Part shown: positions 25,311 to 35,884 of the stretch, in pieces | How the letters are laid out: each line of letters begins with the position of its first letter | How positions within the stretch are numbered: position 1 is the first letter of the stretch | NCBI RefSeq assembly: GCF_022827545.1 | Contig: NZ_CP094669.1 | Location: 4,643,001-4,707,000 of the forward strand | Length of the DNA stretch: 64,000 nt | Direction of reading: 5' to 3' | Source: Hymenobacter tibetensis | GTDB taxonomy: Bacteria > Bacteroidota > Bacteroidia > Cytophagales > Hymenobacteraceae | Position numbers and translations under genes: made by a program | Notes under the pieces: generated by a model | Database searches by the model: none | Seen by the model: the letters and a program-made list of their open reading frames with translations, nothing else | Told to the model about the DNA's origin: nothing

Positions 25311-26186
25311 CTATTCGACGGTGATGCTGTAGGAGGCCACAAACTCCTGGTTGGGCTGCAGCGTCAGAATCCCCTCTTTCTCGGCTAGTTCGCCCGAGTC
25401 GGTGGTGGCGCTGGCAATGCCCTGCCAGGGCTCGATGCACACGAAGCGGGCCCCAGGGCCTTTGGTCCAGAGGCCGAGGTAAGGAAAACCATCGAAGCGC
25501 ACCCGCACCCCCCGGCCCGACCGACGACTGCGCAGCGTAACGTGCGTGAAGTCAAAGTGCTTCAGCACCAAAGCGTCTTGCTCGAATAGCTCGTAGCGCA
25601 ACGGCAGCGTGGTTTCGTCTTGCAGCACAGACTCGGTTTGGCCGTTGAGCAAGCCGCCTTCCAGCAGATGCCGCTCGAAGCTAACGGGATGGTCGAACAC
25701 GAACTCGTAGTCCTCAAATGCCTCATCAGGAAGCAAGGGACAACGGAAAGCCGGGTGCGCGCCAATTCCGAAGAGCAGTTCACCAGTACCTAGGTTGGTT
25801 ACCTCCCACCCGATGGTCAGCATGGGGCCCGCCAGCCGGTAGCTGATCAGCAAGCTGAAATCGAAGGGGAACAGGGCACGGGTAGCATCGTTGGCACGTA
25901 GCTCAAACGCCAGCTCAGCGGGTGCTTGACGGACAAGCGTGAATTCCTGGTCGCGGGCAAAGCCGTGCTGCGTGAGGCGGTAGGTTTGGCCTTGGTAGGT
26001 GTAAGTATCGTTTGGCAGGCGGCCAACAATGGGGAACAGCACCGGCGCATGGCGTCCCCACACGGCGGGGTCAGCTTCCCACATATATTCCAGGTTGTCG
26101 AGGTCTTTGCGAACGAAGCTGCTCAGTTCAGCGCCGCTGGCCTGAATAGTTACGCGGCACTGTTCGTTTTCGAGGGTGTACGTCAT
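25311..26186 (-). CDS. Aldose 1-epimerase family protein (LacX-like)
   Basis: The 291-residue protein matches the galactose mutarotase fold. Recognisable parts are the N-terminal EQCRVTIQASGAELSSF, the HAPVLFPIVGRLPNDTYTY block, LTQHGFARDQEF with a candidate active His, and FGIGAHPAFRCPL with a second. It probably acts on the anomeric carbon of a sugar; LacX-like members lack an assigned substrate. It is 9 nt upstream of the GNAT gene and 148 nt downstream of the NadR-like kinase gene. Confidence 0.85.
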   Translation of the reverse strand: MTYTLENEQCRVTIQASGAELSSFVRKDLDNLEYMWEADPAVWGRHAPVLFPIVGRLPNDTYTYQGQTYRLTQHGFARDQEFTLVRQAPAELAFELRANDATRALFPFDFSLLISYRLAGPMLTIGWEVTNLGTGELLFGIGAHPAFRCPLLPDEAFEDYEFVFDHPVSFERHLLEGGLLNGQTESVLQDETTLPLRYELFEQDALVLKHFDFTHVTLRSRRSGRGVRVRFDGFPYLGLWTKGPGARFVCIEPWQGIASATTDSGELAEKEGILTLQPNQEFVASYSITVE

Positions 26187-26334
26187 ATGAAGAAGAGGTA
26201 GCAGAGGCTTTTCGTGGCGCTGCCAGCGGCGGCAGGGTTCAGAGGCAGACGCAACACCATACGGCTAGGGGGCACTAACCGTTGGAGCGCGTCATACTCT
26301 ACGCTGCCCGTCGTGGAAGGGTAAGGGCTCGTTA

Positions 26335-26859
26335 TTACTTCAGCAGTTCATCTACTAGCAAACGTGCTTGCTCGAAGCGCTGGGCTAAGGCACCACGCAC
26401 AACGGCGAAAGTGGCTTGCTGAACCTGCAAGGCCTGCTGATATAAGGTGAAAAAATGCTGGCGCAAGTGCGGGTGCTCACGCAACGGGTCGGGTTCCCAG
26501 GGCAAGTCCACGTCGAGCAGCAGCACCAGATCATAGCGTTGCTGTTCAATGCGCTGCAAAATCCACTCAGGGCAATGCCCAAAGGCATGCTCGGCCCATA
26601 TTTTTATGACCAGCAAATCGGTGTCGCAGAAGCAGATGGCGTGGCCTTGCTGCTCGGCGGCGGCAATGGCTTGCGCTTCCTCATGAAGCTGGCCCCGGGC
26701 AATGGCTTCAAGGTCTGGCAAGGCGTATTCGGGGCCTCTTTCTTCTAGATAAGCGCGAGCATACTCGGGTGCCCACGTGGTATGGTAGTGGGCAGCCAGT
26801 TGGCGGCTAAGGGTGGTTTTGCCCGTCGATTCGGGGCCGGTGATGGCGACGCGCAGCAT
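26335..26859 (-). CDS. NadR-like AAA kinase/ATPase
   Basis: The 174-residue protein begins with a P-loop ITGPESTGKTTLSRQLA (Walker A residues 8-15), followed by WAPEYARAYLEERG and a CFCDTDLLVIKIWAE block. These match the C-terminal ribosylnicotinamide-kinase-like domain of NadR (AAA_28). Family members phosphorylate nicotinamide riboside, and Bacteroidota versions are commonly next to PnuC transporters. The gene lies 65 nt downstream of the PnuC-family gene. Given the nearby TPP-controlled receptor, a thiamine- or precursor-phosphorylating role is an alternative. Confidence 0.8.
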   Translation of the reverse strand: MLRVAITGPESTGKTTLSRQLAAHYHTTWAPEYARAYLEERGPEYALPDLEAIARGQLHEEAQAIAAAEQQGHAICFCDTDLLVIKIWAEHAFGHCPEWILQRIEQQRYDLVLLLDVDLPWEPDPLREHPHLRQHFFTLYQQALQVQQATFAVVRGALAQRFEQARLLVDELLK

Positions 26860-26924
26860 GGGTACAGGTAAGGCAGTAGCAACTAGAATACGAGGCTAGC
26901 ACGCTACAGCCAATGAAAGATTCT

Positions 26925-27557
26925 TTAGTCGTTGGGTTCAAGCTTCAGCAGCAACTCATCTTTGCGCATGGCGCGGCGCCATTGTACATAGCCGTACACG
27001 GCCAACCCCAGGTACAAGGCATAAAGGGCGCTGGTCGGGTAAAGCTGTTTGTACCAGAGAATAGGCACGTAGATGATGTCTACTACTATCCAGAGCCACC
27101 AGTTTTCCAGGCGCTTGCGCATCAGCAGATACTGCGCGGCCAAGCTACCCGCCGTGGTGAAACTGTCCCAATGCGGCACCGTGGCGTCGGTGTTGTGCTC
27201 TAAGTAATAGCCAAAACCCGCCGTGAAGCCCGCCACAAACAGCACACAGACCACCCATTCACGGCGGCGCGTGTGCGACACAGGCAGTTCGGTTTTGCCG
27301 CGCCCCCCGTACAGCCATTCGTACCAGCCGTACACGCTCAGCGCAATAAACATCACCTGGAGCATGGAATCGGAATACAGGCCGGCGCGCAGATACACCA
27401 CGATGTAGATGCCGCAGCTCACAATGGCCACCGGAAAATTCCAGAGCGATTCGCGGGCGGCTAGCCACACGCAGGCAAACCCCGTCAGGACGGCCACCCA
27501 CTCCAGCGGACTGTTGCCGACGGCGGCGGTTAAGAACTCGTATAACGACTGCAACAA
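26925..27557 (-). CDS. pnuC: PnuC-family vitamin (riboside or thiamine) transporter
   Basis: The 210-residue membrane protein has about seven hydrophobic segments and the PnuC signature region SDSMLQVMFIALSVYGWYEW, plus 'NWWLWIVVDIIYVPILWYKQ' later. PnuC proteins import nicotinamide riboside by facilitated diffusion driven by intracellular phosphorylation; the close relative PnuT imports thiamine in Bacteroidota. The downstream NadR-like kinase fits metabolic trapping. Which vitamin it moves cannot be decided here; the TPP-regulated receptor 3 kb away on the same strand favours thiamine, while the kinase favours nicotinamide riboside. A TAGCTTTG box lies about 59 nt upstream. Confidence 0.88.
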   Translation of the reverse strand: MLQSLYEFLTAAVGNSPLEWVAVLTGFACVWLAARESLWNFPVAIVSCGIYIVVYLRAGLYSDSMLQVMFIALSVYGWYEWLYGGRGKTELPVSHTRRREWVVCVLFVAGFTAGFGYYLEHNTDATVPHWDSFTTAGSLAAQYLLMRKRLENWWLWIVVDIIYVPILWYKQLYPTSALYALYLGLAVYGYVQWRRAMRKDELLLKLEPND

Positions 27558-27615
27558 AACAATAAGCTAAAAGCGGAAACCTCCCAGGCGGCAACGGTAG
27601 TCTGGATGAAGAAGC

Positions 27616-27623
27616 CAAAGCTA
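27616..27623 (-). promoter_or_regulatory. TAnnTTTG -7 box for pnuC
   Basis: The minus-strand reading is TAGCTTTG, 59 nt before the pnuC start. It sits back-to-back with the rhodanese promoter box at 27637-27644. I found no riboswitch in this leader. Confidence 0.55.
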
Positions 27624-27636
27624 ACGAGCCACCAAC

Positions 27637-27644
27637 TAATTTTG
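27637..27644 (+). promoter_or_regulatory. TAnnTTTG -7 box for the rhodanese gene
   Basis: TAATTTTG matches the consensus and lies 26 nt before the rhodanese ATG at 27670. The region between 27558 and 27669 thus holds two overlapping divergent promoters. Confidence 0.5.
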
Positions 27645-27669
27645 TGTTTCGCCTTTCCAACCACTTGCC

Positions 27670-27993
27670 ATGCTCCCCGAACTCACGCCCGAAGAACTGA
27701 ACCGCCGTCTTGCCAACGGGGAAGATATGCAGCTCATCGACGTGCGGCAGCCCGAGGAGTACGCGTATTGCCGCATTGAAGGCAGCCACCTGATTCCGCT
27801 CGGCGACCTACCCCAGCGCGTAGAAGAACTCGACGAAACGCGGCCCATTGTGCTCATTTGCCACCACGGCGTCCGCTCCATGCAGGCCCTGGCGTACCTG
27901 CAGCACCGCCACGAAAAAACCAATCTGCTGAATCTGCGCGGCGGTATCCACGCCTGGAGCCTCCGCGTGGACCCCTCGGTGGCGGTGTACTAA
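27670..27993 (+). CDS. Single-domain rhodanese-like protein
   Basis: The 107-residue protein is one rhodanese domain: MQLIDVRQPEEYAYCRIEGS near the N-terminus and the active-site loop CHHGVRS with the catalytic Cys, followed by NLRGGIHAWSLRVD. Such proteins transfer sulfane sulfur or bind persulfides. No signal peptide is present, so it is cytosolic. It is 53 nt upstream of hrpB on the same strand and could be co-transcribed with it. Confidence 0.92.
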   Translation: MLPELTPEELNRRLANGEDMQLIDVRQPEEYAYCRIEGSHLIPLGDLPQRVEELDETRPIVLICHHGVRSMQALAYLQHRHEKTNLLNLRGGIHAWSLRVDPSVAVY

Positions 27994-28046
27994 GTGGCCG
28001 ATGCTTTTAGCCCGTGGCGGGGCCTATTACCGAACTACTCTAGCCT

Positions 28047-30680
28047 GTGCGTTTCCCCGACCTCCCCATAACCGCCGCGTTACCGGATTTGCTGGCGGCC
28101 CTCGCCGCGCATGAGCGCGTGGTATTGCAGGCTCCACCGGGCGCGGGCAAAACCACCGTTGTGCCGCTGGCATTGCTGGAAACCGCTTGGCGCGCAGGAG
28201 GCCGGATTCTGATGCTGGAACCCCGGCAACTAGCCGCCCGCGCCGCCGCAAACCGGCTGGCCAAGCTGCTGGGCGAGCCGGTAGGCGAAACCGTGGGGTA
28301 TCGAGTACGGCTGGAAAGCAAGGTGTCGGCGCGCACGCGCATCGAGGTTATCACCGAAGGGATTTTGACACGCCTAATTCAGGACGACCCCGCACTGGAA
28401 GGCGTGACGGCGGTAGTATTCGATGAATTTCATGAGCGCAGCCTACGCGCTGACCTTGGCCTAGCCCTGACTTTAGATGTGCAGGCCGTACTGCGGCCCG
28501 AACTGCGCATTCTGGTGATGAGCGCCACCCTGGAAGCCGAACGGTTGGGAGCCTGGCTGCATGCACCGGTAGTGAGCAGTGCTGGTTTTCTGTTTCCAAT
28601 CGAGACGCACTACCTGAGCCCGCGCCAAGCCGCTGTGGGGGGCACCCGGCCCGGTGAACGGCTAGCTACCTTGGTACCGACGGCCGTGCGCGAAGCCTTG
28701 CGCGCACATGCAGAAGGCGACATTCTGGTATTCCTGCCTGGCCTAGCCGACCTGCGGCGTGTGGCCGATAAGCTAGAACCAGCGTTGTCTGAAACCACGC
28801 GCCTGCACCTGTTGCACGGCGAGCTGCCTCTGGAGCAGCAAGATGCCGCCTTGCGCCCCGCCCCGGTAGGGCAGCGTAAAATTGTGTTGAGTACGGCCAT
28901 TGCTGAAACCAGCCTAACCATTGAAGGCGTGCAAGTGGTAATAGACGGCGGCTTTGCGCGAGTACCGCGCTTTCAGGCCCGTACTGGCTTCACCACTCTC
29001 GAAACGGTGCCCGTAAGTACCGCCGCCGCCGATCAGCGCCGCGGGCGCGCGGGCCGCTTGGGGCCCGGCACCTGCTACCGCCTCTGGACCACCGCAGAGC
29101 ACGATGCCCTCCCTGCCCACCTGCCCCCCGAAATTCTCACCGCCGACCTGAGTGGGTTGGCTCTGGAACTGGCCTTGTGGGGCGCCACGCCCGCTGCGTT
29201 GCGCTGGCTTGATACGCCTCCTACTCCTGCCCTTGCCTTAGCGAATGATCTGCTGCGCCGACTTGGAGCCGTGGAAGCGTCAAGCCAGCAGCTAGCAGGG
29301 GAAGGTGATAAAGCGCTGGATTCAACAGGTGCCGGTACTGCGCCAGCTTCACTGTCTGTTACTACTGCGCCGCAAAAACCTACTCCCCACGGCCGGGCAC
29401 TGGCACGGCTGGGCCTAGCCCCCCGATTAGGCCATTTGGTGGTACGAGGCCACGAGCTTGGCCACGGTCCAGCCGCTGCAGCGCTAGCCGCTTTGCTTTC
29501 GGAACGCGACGTGTTGCGCTCCGCCGATGCTCACTCCACCCCGCCCGATCTGCGCCTGCGCTTCGAAACCATTGCGCACGGCCGCCCCGCTCTCCCCGGT
29601 TTGCTGGTACAGCACAACACACTGCACCGAGTTCGGGATGCGGCGCGCAACCTGCGGCAGCGGGCAGGTATCCGGGATACTGCTACCTCCACCGATGCGG
29701 ATGCTGCCGGCTTATTGACGGCCCTGGCTTACCCCGACCGGATTGCGCAACGCGAAACCACCGACCGAGTCCGCTTATCCACTGGCCAACGGGTGCTGCT
29801 GCCAGCCGAGTTTTTTGGGCGCGACGACCAGTTTTTAGCGGTAGCGTATCTAGAAGGGCCGCCCCACCAGTTGCGTGCGGCCTTAGCCGCACCCGTAAGC
29901 CGCACGGAGCTAGAACAACTATTCTCCGACCAGATTGACACCCGCGACGAAGTCCGGTGGGATGCCCCCACGGGCCGCGTACTGGCTAGGCGCCTCAAAC
30001 GGCTAGGCGCGCTGGTTCTTTCCGATACCGCTCTCGCGCAACCCGACCCCGAGCTAGTAGCGCAGGCATTGTTGGAAGCCTTACGCACCGCGGGCATTGC
30101 GCGCCTGCCATGGACTGAGGGTGCCGTTGCGCTCCGCCAACGACTGGCGTTTCTGCACTACCATTTTGCCGCCACCTGGCCCGACGTATCGGATGAAGCT
30201 CTACTGGCGCAGCTAGAGGACTGGTTGGAGCCACACCTGGTAGGGTTGAAAAGCCTGAATGAAGTCAGCCGGCTCGATTGGCAAGAGTTATTGCTCCAAC
30301 AACTGCCTGATGGGTGGGCACAACGCCAAGAGCTAGACCGCCTGGCGCCTTCGCACCTCGCCGTACCCAGTGGCTCCCGCGTACCCCTCGACTACTCCGA
30401 CCCTACCGCACCGGTGCTGGCCGTGAAGTTGCAAGAAGTATTTGGGCTGCTAGATACTCCGTATGTGGCCGGCGGCCGGGTTCCACTCACGTTGCATTTG
30501 CTTTCACCTGGTGGTCGGCCAGCGCAGGTTACGCGTGACCTACGCAGCTTCTGGCAAACGGGCTACTTCGAGGTGCGCAAAGACCTGCGCGGCCGCTACC
30601 CCAAGCACCCCTGGCCCGACGACCCACTCACAGCCATTCCTACCAAGCTAACCAAGAAGCGTTTCGAGGCCGGTCAATAG
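28047..30680 (+). CDS. hrpB: ATP-dependent RNA helicase HrpB
   Basis: The 877-residue DEAH-type helicase has Walker A APPGAGKT (residues 29-36), the box DEFHERS (126-132), and motif III SATLEAERL. It also has motif VI DQRRGRAGRLGPG and the C-terminal HrpB region (WDAPTGRVLARR and YPKHPWPDDP). HrpB-type helicases unwind RNA, but the cellular substrate is not established. The start is a GTG at 28047, placed just before the family's LPITAALPDLLAAL segment. The product is slightly longer than average because of a low-complexity insert near residues 410-445 (Ser/Thr/Ala-rich). Confidence 0.93.
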   Translation: MRFPDLPITAALPDLLAALAAHERVVLQAPPGAGKTTVVPLALLETAWRAGGRILMLEPRQLAARAAANRLAKLLGEPVGETVGYRVRLESKVSARTRIEVITEGILTRLIQDDPALEGVTAVVFDEFHERSLRADLGLALTLDVQAVLRPELRILVMSATLEAERLGAWLHAPVVSSAGFLFPIETHYLSPRQAAVGGTRPGERLATLVPTAVREALRAHAEGDILVFLPGLADLRRVADKLEPALSETTRLHLLHGELPLEQQDAALRPAPVGQRKIVLSTAIAETSLTIEGVQVVIDGGFARVPRFQARTGFTTLETVPVSTAAADQRRGRAGRLGPGTCYRLWTTAEHDALPAHLPPEILTADLSGLALELALWGATPAALRWLDTPPTPALALANDLLRRLGAVEASSQQLAGEGDKALDSTGAGTAPASLSVTTAPQKPTPHGRALARLGLAPRLGHLVVRGHELGHGPAAAALAALLSERDVLRSADAHSTPPDLRLRFETIAHGRPALPGLLVQHNTLHRVRDAARNLRQRAGIRDTATSTDADAAGLLTALAYPDRIAQRETTDRVRLSTGQRVLLPAEFFGRDDQFLAVAYLEGPPHQLRAALAAPVSRTELEQLFSDQIDTRDEVRWDAPTGRVLARRLKRLGALVLSDTALAQPDPELVAQALLEALRTAGIARLPWTEGAVALRQRLAFLHYHFAATWPDVSDEALLAQLEDWLEPHLVGLKSLNEVSRLDWQELLLQQLPDGWAQRQELDRLAPSHLAVPSGSRVPLDYSDPTAPVLAVKLQEVFGLLDTPYVAGGRVPLTLHLLSPGGRPAQVTRDLRSFWQTGYFEVRKDLRGRYPKHPWPDDPLTAIPTKLTKKRFEAGQ

Positions 30681-30909
30681 CACCTACTAGGTTAAACAGA
30701 GGCAGGTGTAAAAGCCGGGCACCCGTAACAACTCACAAACCCAGCAAGTACTTTCCGCTACCTGCTTGACAGTCAGTTCTTGAACAAATTCTAGCTGGTC
30801 AGTATTTCTCTCCTATAAAATACGATTATACAAGCAGCATTCTGTTCATCTAACTCCTTGAATAGCAAGGATGAAAATATAGTTGGTAACATTGGGATAA
30901 TACTAGTCA

Positions 30910-30938
30910 TGATTTCATAATATAGAATTATGAAATCA
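30910..30938. promoter_or_regulatory. 12-bp inverted repeat covering the DUF2490 start codon
   Basis: Arms TGATTTCATAAT (30910-30921) and ATTATGAAATCA (30927-30938) are perfectly complementary around a 5-nt loop. The ATG of the downstream gene (30930-30932) lies inside the right arm. The site could be an operator or an RNA hairpin that hides the start codon. The 230 nt before it are AT-richer than the surroundings and show no gene. Confidence 0.6.
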
Positions 30939-31721
30939 ATTGTACACTCCACTGCGGCAAAACTGCTTGTTCTGCTACTGTTGAGTTTGGCGAGCGGGGC
31001 GCAGGCACAAACTCAAACAACCACTGCTACTCCTACCGCATATCAGCGCTTCAATACTTGGCTGATGGTTTTCAGCGACGCCCGTTTGAGCAATAAATGG
31101 GGCATCCATACGGAGGGGCAACTACGGCAGGTTAAGGGCCCGAACTCGCCGCAGCAAAAGTTTCTGCGAGTTGGCGCCAACTATTATGTGGCCAACATCT
31201 TGGTTCTGACGGGCGGTTATGCCAATACTATGTCCTACCCAGATGGCAATGATTCGGACGTAGGGGGCTTGCCAGAACACCGCAGCTATCAGCAGGTATT
31301 GCTCCGCTTCGATAGCAGCCGAGTTATGTCGCAGCACCGGTACCGCCTCGAGCAGCGCTGGGTACAGCACCTCGGCGACAAGAAGTTCACGTATCTCAAC
31401 CGCTTCCGGTACCAGCTGCGGCTTACACTGCCACTAAACCACGAGCGAAAGATTGCTCCCGGAACCCCGTACGTACTGGCCTCCAATGAACTATTCGTCG
31501 TTTTCGGACGCAATGATGCGGGCAAGTTTTTCGAACAGAACCGCGCCTGCCTAGGGGTTGGCTACCAAGTCAATCGTGCCACTTCCATCGAAGCTGGCTA
31601 CATGAATCAGATGAGCCAACAGGAAACTATGTCCTCGTTGGTTGCGGGCCACATTTTGCATCTAGGCCTCAATTTCAACCCGGACTTTCGCAAAGGCAAG
31701 CTGACAATGGCTAATAATTAG
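30930..31721 (+). CDS. DUF2490 family outer-membrane barrel protein
   Basis: The 263-residue protein has a signal peptide (residues 1-26, ending GAQAQ) and a beta-barrel body matching DUF2490: TWLMVFSDARLSNKWGIHTE, VLRF/ RYRLEQRWVQ and NRFRYQLRLTLPL. Family members are outer-membrane proteins of unknown transport specificity. The start codon is embedded in a perfect inverted repeat. It is monocistronic; no terminator was recognised between it and the converging FRG gene. Confidence 0.8.
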   Translation: MKSIVHSTAAKLLVLLLLSLASGAQAQTQTTTATPTAYQRFNTWLMVFSDARLSNKWGIHTEGQLRQVKGPNSPQQKFLRVGANYYVANILVLTGGYANTMSYPDGNDSDVGGLPEHRSYQQVLLRFDSSRVMSQHRYRLEQRWVQHLGDKKFTYLNRFRYQLRLTLPLNHERKIAPGTPYVLASNELFVVFGRNDAGKFFEQNRACLGVGYQVNRATSIEAGYMNQMSQQETMSSLVAGHILHLGLNFNPDFRKGKLTMANN

Positions 31722-31877
31722 GCGAAGCCCTGTACGAGCATTACGACATGGTAATTGCTTGATCTGTAAGAGACATTTCGCTTTTTAGAGCAGTCATTTG
31801 GCCCTAGTTCTGCTCTACCAGCCGCTACGAACATAGCTTGCTCCCTTCTGTAGCCACACTCTGCCCTGTTGACTCTA

Positions 31878-32717
31878 TCAGCCCGGAATCTGGTCTTCGT
31901 CTGAATCTAGCAATTGCTGACCGGGAGTAGGCGTGTAATGGCGGTGCAACCAGCGGCTAAGGCCCCCCAAGCCCGGAAACAGTACCCGCTCCGTGATATT
32001 GGCTTGGTCGAGTTTGTCGCGAATTTCCCACTTCAGTTGAGCTGGGATGATGATGCGGAAGTACAACTCGGGGCGTTGCTCCAACCACTCATGCAAGCTA
32101 GCCTGCGCGGTGTTCATCAACGAAAACAAGGCATATTGATGTACAATGCGGGCATCCAGAGAAGGTGGCTCCAAAAACAGCAGAAATTGCTCGTCGCGCA
32201 GCAATTCCAACTCGCGTAGGGTGGTACACAGCGGCTCCAGCAACTCGGGAGTGAACACATTCGAGCCTTCGGCTCGCAAGGCTTCGCGCAAACTGGGCGG
32301 CAAAGATTCGGCTGCCAGCACGTAGTTGATGGCCCATATCACCCCGTCTTCGCCGTACGCTTCTAAGTCGTCGGTGGCGAAGTGCAAGGCAACGTAGGGC
32401 GAATAGGTCCAGTCGAGGAGGCGGGTGGGGAGGCCGTGGTGCTGCGCCAGCGCCAACCAGTTCCAAACCGATGCGCCAGGCTGCGTAAAGTCGCGGCCGT
32501 ATTTGCGGAAGTTGCGCAACAAGTGGTTTTCCAACTGCTGATACTCGCCCCCTAAGCGCTGCAAACTAGTGGTAAGCAACCAGTTGGACGAGCGTAGCCC
32601 CCGGTACACGAAAGGCGAGCGGAAGCGCCCGATGCGGCTGTCCCACGTGTCGCGGAAAAGTGCTTGCTGCAGATCGGTCCAGGAAGTAACGTGGATATCG
32701 TTGACGGAAAGCGGCAC
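31878..32717 (-). CDS. FRG domain protein
   Basis: The 279-residue protein has the FRG signature FVYRGLRSSNWLLTTSLQR near residue 36, followed by 'ALAQHHGLPTRLLDWTYSPY' near residue 90, which is the second conserved block. The FRG domain (named for its F-R-G motif) occurs in bacterial and phage proteins of unknown biochemical role. Here the tripeptide reads Y-R-G. No signal or transmembrane segment. The gene stands alone and is not in an obvious defence island. Confidence 0.8.
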   Translation of the reverse strand: MPLSVNDIHVTSWTDLQQALFRDTWDSRIGRFRSPFVYRGLRSSNWLLTTSLQRLGGEYQQLENHLLRNFRKYGRDFTQPGASVWNWLALAQHHGLPTRLLDWTYSPYVALHFATDDLEAYGEDGVIWAINYVLAAESLPPSLREALRAEGSNVFTPELLEPLCTTLRELELLRDEQFLLFLEPPSLDARIVHQYALFSLMNTAQASLHEWLEQRPELYFRIIIPAQLKWEIRDKLDQANITERVLFPGLGGLSRWLHRHYTPTPGQQLLDSDEDQIPG

Positions 32718-32850
32718 GGAAGAGTAGCTGAGAAGATGAGCAAAGAGGACATTCAGGCTGCAAGAAGGCTACCAGACAAAGAAGATCATACGCCTACCCT
32801 GCTCCCTACAAAAGGTACTGCACGTAATCTGCAAAACACTTACAAACAAA

Positions 32851-32886
32851 CAAGCCCCTGCTGTTCATGCTGACAGCAAGGGCTTG
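32851..32886 (-). terminator. Hairpin terminator downstream of an SDR gene
   Basis: Arms 32851-32864 and 32873-32886 pair over 14 bp with one wobble. On the minus strand it is about 85 nt after the SDR stop (32970) and upstream of the FRG gene. Confidence 0.7.
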
Positions 32887-32969
32887 CCTATGTGAGAAAA
32901 GAACTGTCTCAGGTTAGTAAAGCTACTCTAGCGGGCTTCCAACCGTTAACGGCTTCCTGTTGGACTGCT

Positions 32970-33818
32970 TTATTCTCCTTGTGGAAAATCAGCTGAGTCG
33001 CCTGTTTCGGCTACGCCAGCCAACTCTTCTAGGAGGCTAGTGAACTTGTCACGAGCGCCTTTCACGGCCGCTTTGCCGAGTGGCAAGTGCAGTGGCGGGT
33101 TTTCCTGGCGTACCAAGTCAAACATGATGGTAGCGGCCCGTTGCGGGTCGCCGGGCTGTTTGCCGCTGTAGCTTTGGATGCCTTTCAGGTTCTCGCCCAC
33201 AGTAGCACGGTAATCTTCTATGGCTGTGTCTACGAAGCTAGCGGAGCGACCGGCCCAATCGGTGCGGAAACCGCTAGGCTCGATGTTGGTGACGTGAATA
33301 CCAAGGGGTTTTACTTGCTGCGCCAGGCTCTCGCCAATAGCTTCCAGCGCAAATTTGCTGGCGTTGTACACGCCCACACCCGGGAAAGTTTTTAGGCCCC
33401 CAATGCTGGTGATGTTGAGCACGTGTCCGCTCTTTCGCTCACGCAAATGCGGAAGCACGGCCCGCAACACGTGTAAGGGCCCGAACACGTTCACGTCGAA
33501 CTGGCGGTGTACTTCTTCGGCCGAAATTTCTTCGATGCTGCCCATGGAGCCGTAGCCCGCGTTGTTCACCACCACATCAATATGGCCGAGCGCCTGAATA
33601 GCCTCCGCCACGGCGGTTTTCACTTGCTGCTCATCGGTCACCTCGCATACCAAGCCGCGGCCATTGGCCCCAGCTTTTTGGGTGAATTCGTCGGCCTGCT
33701 CTTGTTTGCGAAAGGTGGCAGCCACTTTGTCGCCCTTGCTCAGGCAGTATTCGGCTAGTTCTTTGCCGAAGCCAGTACTCACACCCGTTATAAACCAGTT
33801 TTTGTTGTCAGTTGCCAT
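32970..33818 (-). CDS. Short-chain dehydrogenase/reductase
   Basis: The 282-residue protein is a classical SDR: NAD(P)-binding ITGVSTGFGKELAEY (the TGxxxGxG motif, residues 11-18), VVNNAGYGSMG, catalytic Ser in NITSIGG and YNASK with the catalytic Tyr and Lys. It resembles the family often annotated as oxidoreductase with broad carbonyl substrates; no substrate is inferable. Monocistronic, with a terminator downstream. Confidence 0.9.
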   Translation of the reverse strand: MATDNKNWFITGVSTGFGKELAEYCLSKGDKVAATFRKQEQADEFTQKAGANGRGLVCEVTDEQQVKTAVAEAIQALGHIDVVVNNAGYGSMGSIEEISAEEVHRQFDVNVFGPLHVLRAVLPHLRERKSGHVLNITSIGGLKTFPGVGVYNASKFALEAIGESLAQQVKPLGIHVTNIEPSGFRTDWAGRSASFVDTAIEDYRATVGENLKGIQSYSGKQPGDPQRAATIMFDLVRQENPPLHLPLGKAAVKGARDKFTSLLEELAGVAETGDSADFPQGE

Positions 33819-35725
<1,907 letters not shown>

Positions 35726-35749
35726 AACTCTCAAGAAGCAACTAATAAG

Positions 35750-35780
35750 GAGCCAGCTCTAAGTAGAGCTGGCTCTTTTT
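35750..35780 (+). terminator. Intrinsic terminator of guaB
   Basis: An 11-bp perfect stem (35750-35760 with 35765-35775) with a 4-nt loop and a T5 run, 24 nt after the guaB stop. Confidence 0.9.
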
Positions 35781-35884
35781 GCATGCATTTTGTAGGCTAG
35801 CCACAAGGAATGTAATTTATCATATATAAATTTCTTATTATAGAACAAATAATTGTATTTTCGTCGGTAGCCCATTCCACTAAC

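Noticed and set aside
27558..27669. Riboswitch in the pnuC leader
   Set aside because: The TPP core blocks are missing and I saw no recognisable NAD-type riboswitch pattern.
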